In this document: one piece after another, positions 29,274-37,428 of the stretch | Layout of the letters: the number at the start of each line of letters is the position of its first letter | Numbering within the stretch: the first letter of the stretch is position 1 | Assembly: GCA_902539745.1 (NCBI GenBank) | Contig: CACBKA010000004.1 | Span: forward strand, 1 to 64,000 | Length of the DNA stretch: 64,000 nucleotides | Source of the DNA: an uncultured Pelagibacteraceae bacterium | Lineage (GTDB): Bacteria; Pseudomonadota; Alphaproteobacteria; Pelagibacterales; Pelagibacteraceae | Reading direction: 5' to 3' | Program-made: the position numbers and the translations under genes | The notes under the pieces: model-generated | The model's database searches: none | What the model was told of the DNA's origin: nothing | Seen by the model: only the letters and a program-made list of their open reading frames with translations

Positions 29274-30038
29274 TCCTTTTTTTGGACTGCTAGCAGATCC
29301 GTATTTTTGTAATGCCATTCTACCAGCCAAATAGGATTGTCTTCCTGCAAGAACTGCATGTTTCATTGACCTGGCCATTAAAATTGGATTTTTGGCTTTA
29401 GCAATTGCCGTATTAATTAATACTCCATCACATCCTAACTCCATCGCAATTGATGCGTCGGATGCAATTCCTATTCCTGCATCAACTATAACTGGAACCT
29501 TGGAATTATTTTTTATTATCGAAATATTTAATTTATTCCTTATACCTCTTCCAGATCCTATAGGTGATGCTAGAGGCATAATTGCTGTCGCGCCAACATC
29601 TTCTAATTTTTTTGCCATTATAGGATCATCTGAACAATAAACCATAACTTCAAAGCCTTCTTTGACAAGTACGTCAGTTGATTTCACAGTTTCGATCATA
29701 TCTGGGTAAAGAGTTTTTTTGTCACCAAGAACCTCAAGTTTTACAAGTTTCCATCCACCCATTTCTCTAGCTAATCTCAAAGTCCTTAACGCATCATCAG
29801 ATGTAAAACATCCAGCTGTGTTAGGTAAATATATAATTTTTTTTGGATCTAAAAAATCCATCAAGACTGGTTTTTTTTTATCTAAAATATTTACTCTTCT
29901 CACAGCAACAGTTACCATTTCAGCTCCTGAAGCTTTAATAGCATCTGCGGTTTCTTTAAAACTTTTGTACTTTCCAGTACCCACAATTAAGCGAGAATTA
30001 AGTTTGTATTTTCCTATTTTTAAATAGTCTTTATTCAC
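29265..30038 (-). CDS. thiG: Thiazole synthase ThiG
   Basis: The 257-residue TIM-barrel enzyme has the Schiff-base region [24 protein letters not shown] and the [14 protein letters not shown] phosphate-binding end. It builds the thiazole phosphate of thiamine using sulfur carried by ThiS, encoded immediately upstream and overlapping by one base. SAR11 cells are known to need an external pyrimidine precursor but keep thiazole synthesis; this pair fits that. Confidence 0.96.
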   Translation of the reverse strand: MNKDYLKIGKYKLNSRLIVGTGKYKSFKETADAIKASGAEMVTVAVRRVNILDKKKPVLMDFLDPKKIIYLPNTAGCFTSDDALRTLRLAREMGGWKLVKLEVLGDKKTLYPDMIETVKSTDVLVKEGFEVMVYCSDDPIMAKKLEDVGATAIMPLASPIGSGRGIRNKLNISIIKNNSKVPVIVDAGIGIASDASIAMELGCDGVLINTAIAKAKNPILMARSMKHAVLAGRQSYLAGRMALQKYGSASSPKKGLI

Positions 30039-30238
30039 TAACCTCCTCCAATAAAATGAACAATTTCAATTTTATCTCTATTCTTTATTTTCTTTTTATA
30101 ATTTTGTTTAGGTAAAATCGTGCCATTCAACTCAATTGCGATCTGTTTTTCTTTTAATTTATACTTTTTCAAAAGATCTTTGATGCTTAAATTCTCATTA
30201 ATTTTTAATTCTTTTCCATTTAATTGTATTTTTGCCAT
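30038..30238 (-). CDS. thiS: Sulfur carrier protein ThiS
   Basis: A 66-residue ubiquitin-fold protein ending in FIGGG. The GG end is the site of thiocarboxylate formation. It donates sulfur to ThiG, encoded directly downstream. Confidence 0.93.
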   Translation of the reverse strand: MAKIQLNGKELKINENLSIKDLLKKYKLKEKQIAIELNGTILPKQNYKKKIKNRDKIEIVHFIGGG

Positions 30239-30271
30239 AATTGAGATAATTTAGTTTTTTATTATATCAAA

Positions 30272-30718
30272 ATGAGTCATAAAATTCTTGTTATTAATGG
30301 TCCTAATCTTAACTTACTTGGAACAAGAGAAAAAGAAAAGTACGGTCAATCTACGCTCGAAGACATTAGGAATAAATGTGAGTCTCACGCCAAAAAGACA
30401 GGAATAATAATCAAATTTGAACAGTCTAATGTTGAAGGTGAGATAGTAAATATCATACAAGATGCTAAAAAAAAGTATGATGGAATTGTTATAAATGCGG
30501 GCGGATATACTCATACATCGGTTGCAATTCTTGATGCACTGCTAGCTGTTAAAATACCAACAATAGAATTACATATAACTAATATTTACAAAAGAGAGGA
30601 ATTCAGGCATAAATCATTGATAAGTAAAGCTGCTGATGGAATTATTTGTGGATTAGGAGTTAGTGGTTACTTAATGGCAATTGATGGAATTAAAAAAATT
30701 TTAAATAATGAAAATTGA
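30272..30718 (+). CDS. aroQ: 3-dehydroquinate dehydratase, type II
   Basis: The 148-residue protein has the type II signatures ILVINGPNLNLLGTREKEKYG with the catalytic Tyr, NAGGYTHTSVAILDAL, and ELHITNIYKREEFRHKS. It makes 3-dehydroshikimate in aromatic amino-acid synthesis. Its end overlaps accB by 11 bases; the aroQ-accB-accC order is common in proteobacteria. Confidence 0.97.
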   Translation: MSHKILVINGPNLNLLGTREKEKYGQSTLEDIRNKCESHAKKTGIIIKFEQSNVEGEIVNIIQDAKKKYDGIVINAGGYTHTSVAILDALLAVKIPTIELHITNIYKREEFRHKSLISKAADGIICGLGVSGYLMAIDGIKKILNNEN

Positions 30719-31115
30719 TAAAAAATTAATTAAAGAACTTAAAGATTATCTAGATGAATTTAATTTATCAGAAATCGAATATCAAGATGGGACAAAGAAA
30801 GTCAAAGTAGCAAAAAATATCACTGGAATAACAAATGTTACTGCACATAAACCAAATATTACTCCAAAAAAAGAAGAGTCGGGTACAAAAATAACCTCTC
30901 CAATTATTGGAACTGCCTATTTAGCACCTGAGCCAGGAGGTAAAAAATTTGTTGAAATTGGAAGTCAGATTAAAAAAGGTCAAACTGTTATGATTGTTGA
31001 GGCAATGAAAACAATGAATCATGTTCCGTCTACTTCAGATGGAATAGTTAAAAAAGTATTGGTGCAAGATGGTGAAGCGGTTGAATTTGGTCAAACTTTA
31101 GTCCTTTTAAAATAA
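30708..31115 (+). CDS. accB: Biotin carboxyl carrier protein of acetyl-CoA carboxylase
   Basis: A 135-residue BCCP. The N-terminal helix LIKELKDYLDEFNLSEIEYQ is followed by a linker and the biotinyl domain with EAMKTMNHVPS, whose Lys carries biotin. It is the carrier for fatty-acid synthesis and is followed three bases later by accC. Confidence 0.97.
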   Translation: MKIDKKLIKELKDYLDEFNLSEIEYQDGTKKVKVAKNITGITNVTAHKPNITPKKEESGTKITSPIIGTAYLAPEPGGKKFVEIGSQIKKGQTVMIVEAMKTMNHVPSTSDGIVKKVLVQDGEAVEFGQTLVLLK

Positions 31116-31118
31116 TAA

Positions 31119-32456
31119 ATGTTCAAAAAAGTTTTAATAGCAAATAGAGGTGAGATTGCTGTCAGAGTAATTAGAGCTTGTAAAGAATGGGGCATTGGAA
31201 CTGTTGCCGTTCATTCGGATGTAGATGCTGACTCGATGCACGTAAGACTAGCTGATGAGAGTGTTTGTATTGGTTCTCATCAACCTCAGAATAGTTATTT
31301 AAATGTTGCCGCTATCATGTCAGCAGTTGATTTGACTGGTGCTGAAGCAATTCACCCAGGGTATGGATTTTTATCAGAAAATTATAAATTTGCAGAAATA
31401 GTTGAAAAACATAAAGTTAAGTTTATTGGACCTAAAGCCGAGATAATTAAAAAAATGGGTGATAAAATTCAAGCAAAAATAATTGCTAAAGAAAAAGGAT
31501 TGCCAGTTATTGAGGGTTCTGATGGAGGTGTTAAAGATTTAAAACAAGCTAAAGAAATTTGTAAAAAAATTGGATACCCAGTTCTTATAAAAGCATCTGG
31601 TGGTGGTGGCGGAAAAGGAATGAAAATAGTTGAAGAGGAAAGCAAATTAAGTGAAATGTATTCTTTGGCCCGTTTAGAAGCAAAAAAATATTTTGGAAAT
31701 GATGAGGTTTACATTGAGAAATATTTTAAAAATCCTAGACATATTGAAGTTCAAATATTGTCAGGAAAAAATAGAACTGTTCACCTTAATGAAAGAGATT
31801 GTAGTGTTCAAAGAAAACATCAAAAATTGATTGAGGAAACACCAAGCCCAGTCTTAGATGATAAAGTAAGATCCGATCTGTTAGATAAAACAATAAAAAT
31901 GGTAGAAGCGATAGGTTATGAAGGTGCTGGAACTGTAGAATATATTTATGAAAATGGAAAATTTTATTTTTTAGAAATGAATACCAGAATTCAAGTTGAA
32001 CACCCTGTGACAGAAGTACAAACTGGTATTGATATAGTTAAAGAACAAATTTGGATAGCGCATTCAGGTCAGACTGCATTGAAACAAGATGATATAAGTG
32101 CAAGAGGACATACGATAGAATGTAGAATTAATGCAGAAGACCCATCCAAGAATTTTCAGCCTAGTCCGGGTATAATTTCAGTGTGCCACCAACCTTCAGG
32201 ATTTAGGACCAGAGTAGATGGTTCAATATTCCAGGGTTGTAAAATTACACCCTACTATGACAGTTTAATATGCAAATTAATATGTAAAGGCAGAAATAGG
32301 ACTGAAGCAATTCAAAGAACAATGAGATCTTTAAATGAATTTGTTATTGAGGGTGTTACGACCACTATTGACTTACACAAAAGAATTTTATCTCATGAAA
32401 AATTTGTTTCTTCTGATTTTGATACGAATTGGTTGGCTAAAGAGAAGTTTTATTAA
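31119..32456 (+). CDS. accC: Biotin carboxylase subunit of acetyl-CoA carboxylase
   Basis: A 445-residue ATP-grasp enzyme: MFKKVLIANRGEIAVRVIRA at the start, the glycine-rich ATP loop KASGGGGGKGMK near residue 160, the ERDCSVQRKHQK and FLEMNTRIQVEHPVTE motifs, and a C-terminal biotin carboxylase domain (FQPSPG, VDGS, YYDSLICK). It carboxylates biotin on AccB. Confidence 0.98.
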   Translation: MFKKVLIANRGEIAVRVIRACKEWGIGTVAVHSDVDADSMHVRLADESVCIGSHQPQNSYLNVAAIMSAVDLTGAEAIHPGYGFLSENYKFAEIVEKHKVKFIGPKAEIIKKMGDKIQAKIIAKEKGLPVIEGSDGGVKDLKQAKEICKKIGYPVLIKASGGGGGKGMKIVEEESKLSEMYSLARLEAKKYFGNDEVYIEKYFKNPRHIEVQILSGKNRTVHLNERDCSVQRKHQKLIEETPSPVLDDKVRSDLLDKTIKMVEAIGYEGAGTVEYIYENGKFYFLEMNTRIQVEHPVTEVQTGIDIVKEQIWIAHSGQTALKQDDISARGHTIECRINAEDPSKNFQPSPGIISVCHQPSGFRTRVDGSIFQGCKITPYYDSLICKLICKGRNRTEAIQRTMRSLNEFVIEGVTTTIDLHKRILSHEKFVSSDFDTNWLAKEKFY

Positions 32457-32506
32457 TTTATTATTAAATTGAAAAATAATATTTTAAATGATATTTAATT
32501 GTTAAT

Positions 32507-32590
32507 ATGGGATATCCAAAAAAACACAGAGGAAGACGTAAAATTGGCTCAAAAAAAAGAAGAGCTCGAAGAAGAAACAAGAAAAGATAA
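32507..32590 (+). CDS. 27-residue Arg/Lys-rich mini-protein, possibly ribosomal
   Basis: ATG to TAA encodes a 27-residue protein starting MGYPKKHRGRRKIGSKKRR. Sixteen of the 27 residues are Lys or Arg. It is similar in size and composition to tiny ribosomal proteins such as bTHX or the AURKAIP1/COX24-domain (bS22-like) proteins, but I cannot assign it to either by eye. No clear Shine-Dalgarno sequence precedes it. It lies 50 bases past accC and 11 bases before the next gene. It could be spurious, but the low-complexity basic reading with clean start and stop in an otherwise open gap favours a real gene. Confidence 0.6.
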   Translation: MGYPKKHRGRRKIGSKKRRARRRNKKR

Positions 32591-32601
32591 ATCGTCTTAG
32601 A

Positions 32602-33300
32602 ATGGAATTTATAACTCAAATCAGAAAATTGAGTTTATGGATATTTATTATTCCTTTTGTAGCAATAAATCTTTGTTTATTTATTTCTACCAATTATCAT
32701 ATATTCGAAAATACTTTTTTAGTTGTTGATCATATCGGAAGATCAAACCCTACTTTTCCGTATTTTGACGGAGGTGTCTCTATTAGTAGAACTGCAAGAA
32801 CATATCCAACATATTTGATATTTAAACCTTCGATGATATTCGCATCTTTTTTATTAATTTTATATTGGGTTAAAACAAATAAATTAATTAATAATTTACA
32901 ACAATTTGAAAGCAAAAATCTTTTCAAAACTTTTGGAATACTCTCTGCCATTTTTTTGATTATCCACTCAATTTTTTTAGGCATCAAATTTGATTACGAT
33001 TTATATAAATTTTTTAGAAGGTTTGTTTTATTAGCCTTTATAATTTTTGAAATTGTAGCTCAATCACTTCTTGTTTTTAGACTTTTTAAATTGAAATCTT
33101 CAATAAAAGATTATTTTAACAATTATGCATTAATCTTGAAAATAATTTTAGTATCAATTTTAGTAGTTGTGGCAATTTTTAGTTTGCCAATAGTTGTAAC
33201 TAGCGGGAACGTGCATTTTAAACATGCTTTGGAATGGAATTATTTTGTAGGAGTAATCTTATTCTATTTACTAACTTATTTATTTTGGAAAAAAGTGTAA
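32602..33300 (+). CDS. Uncharacterised six-TM membrane protein
   Basis: A 232-residue protein with six predicted helices at about residues 10-29, 78-97, 107-127, 139-160, 175-199 and 212-230. A conserved-looking external loop after helix 1 contains FPYFDGGVSISRTARTYPTY, and helix 6 is preceded by HFKHALEWNYF. The overall pattern is somewhat like the Frag1/DRAM/Sfk1 family, but the match is weak and I do not assign a function. Confidence 0.7.
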   Translation: MEFITQIRKLSLWIFIIPFVAINLCLFISTNYHIFENTFLVVDHIGRSNPTFPYFDGGVSISRTARTYPTYLIFKPSMIFASFLLILYWVKTNKLINNLQQFESKNLFKTFGILSAIFLIIHSIFLGIKFDYDLYKFFRRFVLLAFIIFEIVAQSLLVFRLFKLKSSIKDYFNNYALILKIILVSILVVVAIFSLPIVVTSGNVHFKHALEWNYFVGVILFYLLTYLFWKKV

Positions 33301-33306
33301 ATTTAT

Positions 33307-33500
33307 AAAAAAAACTGCCGTCTACACACCTTTCGGTGCGCAGACTTTAGTTTTGGCTCGTCGTTAATGCGCTACCGCCAAGCCTCCCGTTCCACTATTT
33401 TAGCGCTACTCAGCGGAACTTTCTGCCCTTTAAGCTTGAACCTCTCGGTTTTTCCTTAACTGGCCAGTTGAGAGTTGCCTCTCAATTCAATTAAACATTA
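33307..33500 (-). ncRNA. Structured RNA of unknown class, ended by a hairpin and U-tract
   Basis: The 258-base gap after mnmA has no credible frame but is GC-richer than its surroundings and folds on the minus strand into a chain of hairpins: TTGAGAG-GCAA-CTCTCAA (33468-33485), TTAAG/CTTAA enclosing AACC-GAGA-GGTT, GTTCCGCT/AGTGGAAC (33389-33419), TTGGC/GCCAA, and an 11-bp GAAA-capped stem (33320-33345) followed by GGCAG and eight Ts. Three loops are GNRA. A TAATAAT box near 33495-33505 may be its own promoter. I could not match RNase P (no GAGGAAAGTC), tmRNA (no T-arm, tag or CCA), SRP RNA or 6S RNA. Ends are approximate. Confidence 0.7.
33320..33345 (-). terminator. GAAA-capped hairpin closing the structured RNA
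   Basis: GTCTGCGCACC-GAAA-GGTGTGTAGAC forms 11 consecutive pairs (three G-T) on the minus strand. It is followed by GGCAG and an eight-T run at 33314-33307. The five-base gap before the T run is slightly long for a standard terminator. Confidence 0.7.
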
Positions 33501-33558
33501 TTACATATCAAAAATAATATGTATCACTTTTTAGTTGTTTTAATTTGCTGTCTGTTAA

Positions 33559-34686
33559 TTATGTGGATAATTTTTTTTCAGTTTTTTCAATCCAGCCACC
33601 ACCTAAAACTCTTTCGCCAATACTATCTTTTGAATATATAACGCAAGCTTGTCCAGGCGATACTCCTTTTTCGTCCTGGAGTATATCTACTTCTGCAGAC
33701 TTATTTTTGATCTGTACCTTGGCATTAAGCAGTTTTCCCGTTGATCTAACTTTAATTAAAACATTTTTTTTGAAATTATTGGTCTCAGCTAAAAGATTAA
33801 TATCTCTCAAAAATAATTTTTTAATATTTAAAAAATCCTGTGTTCCAACAATTATTGAGTTATCCTGAGCTCTAATATCTACAACATAAAGTGGATCAGG
33901 ATTTGAGATTTTTATTCCTTTCCTTTGGCCAATTGTATAGTTGATAATTCCATCATGTGTTCCCAATTTTTCACCTTTAACATTAAATATGTTGCCTTTT
34001 TTAAATGATTGTGGCCTGTATTTTTCTATTACAGAGGCGTAATTACCGTTAGGAACAAAGCAGATGTCTTGGCTATCAGGCTTTGTTGCGACATTAAGAT
34101 TTAATTTATTTGCAATATTTCTTGTTTCAGATTTATTAATTAAACCTAACGGAAATCGTAAGTAGTCTAATTGGCTTTGAGTTGTGCTAAAAAGAAAATA
34201 ACTTTGATCTCTCTCTTTGTCCTCAGCTCTATACATTGCACCTGACCCGTTATTCTCATGTCTTAAAACGTAATGTCCAGTAATTAATGCGTCTGCTTTA
34301 AGCTCTTTAGAAAATTTAAATAAATCTCTAAATTTTACTGTTTGGTTACATTGAACACATGGAATAGGTGTTTCTCCAGCAATATAACTGTTTATAAAAG
34401 AGTCAATTACTTCGGTTTTAAATTTTTTTTGATAATATAAAATTTTATGATCTATATTTAAAGTTTCAGATACTCTTTTCGCATCAATTATATCTCTACC
34501 TGCGCAACATTGTCTTCCAGAAATAGATGTTTTTGAGTCGTCGTATAATTTAAGTGTAATTCCAGTAACATTATAACCTTGTTCTTTCATTAATCCTGCT
34601 ACTACTGAAGAGTCAACACCACCAGACATTGCTACAACAACTTTTGTGTCTTTGGGTGACTTTTTTATCCCTAGAGAGTTAATCAT
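33559..34686 (-). CDS. mnmA: tRNA-specific 2-thiouridylase MnmA
   Basis: A 375-residue enzyme with the PP-loop [16 protein letters not shown] near residue 17, the first catalytic Cys in [11 protein letters not shown] near 110, and the second in [11 protein letters not shown] near 205. It adds sulfur to U34 of tRNAs for Lys, Glu and Gln. Motifs and length are typical. The structured RNA lies just downstream on the same strand. Confidence 0.97.
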   Translation of the reverse strand: MINSLGIKKSPKDTKVVVAMSGGVDSSVVAGLMKEQGYNVTGITLKLYDDSKTSISGRQCCAGRDIIDAKRVSETLNIDHKILYYQKKFKTEVIDSFINSYIAGETPIPCVQCNQTVKFRDLFKFSKELKADALITGHYVLRHENNGSGAMYRAEDKERDQSYFLFSTTQSQLDYLRFPLGLINKSETRNIANKLNLNVATKPDSQDICFVPNGNYASVIEKYRPQSFKKGNIFNVKGEKLGTHDGIINYTIGQRKGIKISNPDPLYVVDIRAQDNSIIVGTQDFLNIKKLFLRDINLLAETNNFKKNVLIKVRSTGKLLNAKVQIKNKSAEVDILQDEKGVSPGQACVIYSKDSIGERVLGGGWIEKTEKKLST

Positions 34687-34724
34687 AAAATGTTATATAG
34701 TATAAAAACTTATAATTTTCCATT

Positions 34725-34901
34725 ATGCAATATGAACTAGAGCCAGGTAATTTTGTAGTAAACCCCTCTCAAAAAGACTGGGGAACAGGCCAGATACAGT
34801 CTATTATTAAAAATAAGGCAACAATTAATTTTGAAAATGTAGGAAAAAAAGTAATTAATCTGAATAACATAAGTCTAAAAAAAATAAATTATGAAAAATG
34901 A
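34725..34901 (+). CDS. DUF3553 small protein
   Basis: A 58-residue frame, MQYELEPGNFVVNPSQ onward, with the DUF3553 pattern: PG-x-FV near residue 7, DWGTGQIQSII near 19, TINFENVGKKVIN near 33. In other bacteria this short beta-barrel-like domain occurs alone or attached to UvrD-like helicases. The end overlaps the cysQ start by 11 bases. Function unknown. Confidence 0.85.
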   Translation: MQYELEPGNFVVNPSQKDWGTGQIQSIIKNKATINFENVGKKVINLNNISLKKINYEK

Positions 34902-35670
34902 ACAGTTAAAAATAATAGTTGAGTCTTTAATAGATATTACTGAAAAGGCAGGTAAAAAAACCATTGAATTGTATAACTCAGGTTTAAAAATTATAAAAAA
35001 ACCAGATGAGTCTCCGGTTACAAACGGAGACCTTGAGGTTGATAAAATGCTTAAAGAAAAAATTAAAGAATTGACCCCTGACATACCGATTATATCTGAG
35101 GAGTCTGTAGATCTAAAAATTCGAAATACTCTAAAAACTTACTGGCTTCTTGACCCAATAGACGGAACAAAAGAATATATATCAGGAAAAGATGTTTATA
35201 CGCTTAATGCTGGATTAATAATCGATTGTTTACCATCGCTTGGAATAATTGGTGTTCCAAAAAAAAATAGATTATTTTACTCATACGGAAAAGGAAATTC
35301 ATATTTGATTGAAAAAAATAATAAAATAAAATTAGATTGTAAAAAGAAAACTACAAAAAATAAAATCTTTGCTCTAACAAATAGAACAAAACCCTCGGGA
35401 GATATTTTAAAAAAGTTAAATGAATTTGGAGCAAATTCATTCTTAAAAATAAGTAGTTCATACAAGTATTGTTTAATTGCAAATGGTGAATATGATTTAT
35501 ATGTTGATAAAGTAAGGGCTAATGAATGGGATGACGCTGCTGGACATGCAATTGCAGAGCACGCAGGAGCTATTGTAACTGATATGGATGGTCAATCTTT
35601 TGAATATGGAAAAGAAGATTATAAAAATCCAACAATTCTGATAAGAAGAAATAAAAATTTAGATGTTTAA
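34891..35670 (+). CDS. cysQ: 3'(2'),5'-bisphosphate nucleotidase (inositol-monophosphatase family)
   Basis: A 259-residue protein with the metal-site motifs SEESV near residue 69, WLLDPIDGTKEYISG near 87-101, and EWDDAAGHAIAEHAGA near 211-226. The GTKEY form is typical of CysQ, which removes PAP from sulfur assimilation or acyl-carrier turnover. A related inositol or other phosphate ester specificity cannot be excluded. Confidence 0.93.
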   Translation: MKNEQLKIIVESLIDITEKAGKKTIELYNSGLKIIKKPDESPVTNGDLEVDKMLKEKIKELTPDIPIISEESVDLKIRNTLKTYWLLDPIDGTKEYISGKDVYTLNAGLIIDCLPSLGIIGVPKKNRLFYSYGKGNSYLIEKNNKIKLDCKKKTTKNKIFALTNRTKPSGDILKKLNEFGANSFLKISSSYKYCLIANGEYDLYVDKVRANEWDDAAGHAIAEHAGAIVTDMDGQSFEYGKEDYKNPTILIRRNKNLDV

Positions 35671-35800
35671 AACAATATCAATTATAGTTATTTCAGTTTC
35701 AATATTTGGATTGATTTTATTCGTATTTGTCAAAAATCTAATGAAGAGAAGAATCGAATACTATTTAAAATTAAATGAAAAAAAGAAAAAAATTAAATAA
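35663..35800 (+). CDS. 45-residue single-TM protein
   Basis: ATG at 35663 lies eight bases inside the end of cysQ. The protein has one hydrophobic helix (ISIIVISVSIFGLILFVFV, residues 5-23) and a basic tail rich in Lys. Its TAA interleaves with the recX stop in an eight-base tail-to-tail overlap. Function unknown. Confidence 0.6.
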   Translation: MFKTISIIVISVSIFGLILFVFVKNLMKRRIEYYLKLNEKKKKIK

Positions 35801-36353
35801 GTTTTAGTAATTTTTTAAATTCACTTTCTTCCATAGAAAGTAATTTTTTTGATATATCATAACTAAATCCTGATCTTGCTAGAACACCCATGTCTTTTTT
35901 ATAAAAAAGTTCTCGATTCGCTTCAGGCCGCATTGGACCAATTCTTTTCTTTTTACAAATTTTAATTGCTGAAACAAAATCGGGATCAGATTTTTCATTT
36001 TTTATTTTTTCTATACTATTTTTTATGAATTTTTCCTCTAGTCCCTTGCTTTTTAATGAATAAGTAATTTTATTTAATGAATACCCTCTTCTGTAAAGAT
36101 TTCTGGCCCTAGAGTCTGAATACAAAGCGTCATTTAGATAATTATTTTTTTCTAAGCTAAATACGATTTTATCAATTATTTCTGAAACTTCTTTTCTACT
36201 TTTTGATCCTTGAAATTTAGTTAAATATTTCTTCAAAAGAAAAGTTTTTGTTTGTTGTCTTGATGGGTTATATTTTTCTATATACGAATAAGCTAAATCC
36301 CTTAGTTTGATAGTTAAATCTTCAAAATCTTTTTTGTTTGATATTGGATCCAT
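35793..36353 (-). CDS. recX: RecX-like regulatory protein
   Basis: A 186-residue helical protein of RecX type, with repeated three-helix units such as LNDALYSDSRARNLYRRGYSLNKITYSLKSKGLEEKFI. RecX binds RecA filaments and limits their activity. The open frame extends to a TTG at 36371, but the ATG at 36353 is a better start. recA is not in the window. Divergence from better-known RecX proteins makes this a moderate call. Confidence 0.75.
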   Translation of the reverse strand: MDPISNKKDFEDLTIKLRDLAYSYIEKYNPSRQQTKTFLLKKYLTKFQGSKSRKEVSEIIDKIVFSLEKNNYLNDALYSDSRARNLYRRGYSLNKITYSLKSKGLEEKFIKNSIEKIKNEKSDPDFVSAIKICKKKRIGPMRPEANRELFYKKDMGVLARSGFSYDISKKLLSMEESEFKKLLKLI

Positions 36354-36377
36354 AGCTTTTATATTGTACAAGATTCT

Positions 36378-36848
36378 ATGATTAATGATCTTCTACAATT
36401 TTTAAATTACGAAAATATTTATCTTATTGCAAATATTGGTGTAATTCCCTGTTGGCTTTTATTAATTTTTTTGCCTAGAGCAATAATTACAAAAATTTTA
36501 GTTAAATCAGTGGTAATTCCACTTTTATTATCCACAGCTTATATTTTCGTTGCCTATCAAATTTATATAGCAGAGAATATTTTTGAAATATTTAATCTTT
36601 ATCTTGGTTTAGACGAACTTTATTCTTTGTACTCTAATGAAGGTTTTTTATTAATTTTTTGGCTTCATTTTTTAGTAATAAATCTTTTTTCAGGAAACTG
36701 GATTGCAAATGATGCTCAAAACTTTTTAGTATCAAGGCCTTTAGTAATAATTTCATTGATTACAACTTATTTTACAGGTCCTTTGGGTCTTGTATTTTAT
36801 TGGTTAATAAGAATTTTTTATTCAAAAAAAATTAATTATTATGACTAA
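36378..36848 (+). CDS. ABA4-like family membrane protein
   Basis: A 156-residue protein with four membrane helices. The segment WLHFLVINLFSGNWIANDAQN near residue 95 and the following FTGPLGLVFYWLIR match the ABA4-like family (DUF4281), named after a plant protein needed for neoxanthin. The bacterial role is unknown; a pigment or lipid link is only inference. Confidence 0.8.
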   Translation: MINDLLQFLNYENIYLIANIGVIPCWLLLIFLPRAIITKILVKSVVIPLLLSTAYIFVAYQIYIAENIFEIFNLYLGLDELYSLYSNEGFLLIFWLHFLVINLFSGNWIANDAQNFLVSRPLVIISLITTYFTGPLGLVFYWLIRIFYSKKINYYD

Positions 36849-37428
36849 ATCTATTGAGTTTTATTTCGACTTTAGTAGTCCGTATGCGTATCTTGGTTTT
36901 AAAGAAATAAAAAAATATGAAAAGAAATATCCTTTTCAAATTAAATATATGCCGATATTTTTAGGTGGTCTTCATAATTCTGCAGGCATAACACCTGCAG
37001 CATTTAACAAGATAAAATCTAAGCATATGATTCAGGACACAAAGTTGGTTGCGAATAAAAAAAATATCAAATTTAGTTTCAATTCTTATTTTCCAATAAA
37101 AACGGTAAATTTTATGAGAGGTGCCATAATTGCAAAGGATGATAATTATGAAAAAATTTATGTTGAGAAGATTTTTGACTCCATTTGGAGAGATGGATTA
37201 AATATGAACGATAATATTATAATTAATAAAGTGTTAAAAAATTTAGATTTAAACCCTAGTATCTTTTTTGGAAAAGTTTCGGATATAAAAATTAAAGATA
37301 AGTTAAAAAAATTAACAAATGATGCGTTAAAAAAAGGAATATTTGGTGCTCCTACTTATTACGTAAATAGAAAAATCTTTTTCGGTCAAGATAGATTAAG
37401 CTATGCAATTGATGAGATTAAAAAATAA
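36841..37428 (+). CDS. 2-hydroxychromene-2-carboxylate isomerase / DsbA-fold protein
   Basis: A 195-residue protein starting with EFYFDFSSPYAYLGF, the thioredoxin-fold start of the kappa-GST/HCCA-isomerase group, and ending FGAPTYYVNRKIFFGQDRL with the cis-Pro region. No CxxC is present, so it is not a disulfide oxidoreductase. It likely uses glutathione for isomerisation or conjugation; the substrate is unknown. It overlaps the ABA4-like gene by eight bases. Confidence 0.88.
   Translation: MTKSIEFYFDFSSPYAYLGFKEIKKYEKKYPFQIKYMPIFLGGLHNSAGITPAAFNKIKSKHMIQDTKLVANKKNIKFSFNSYFPIKTVNFMRGAIIAKDDNYEKIYVEKIFDSIWRDGLNMNDNIIINKVLKNLDLNPSIFFGKVSDIKIKDKLKKLTNDALKKGIFGAPTYYVNRKIFFGQDRLSYAIDEIKK

Noticed and set aside
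33307-33500. RNase P RNA, tmRNA, SRP RNA or 6S RNA at the mnmA downstream gap
   Set aside because: No GAGGAAAGTC or ACAGAA core (RNase P), no T-arm, encoded tag or CCA (tmRNA), no GGAAGG..AGC SRP loop, and a chain of short hairpins in place of a long bulged rod (6S).
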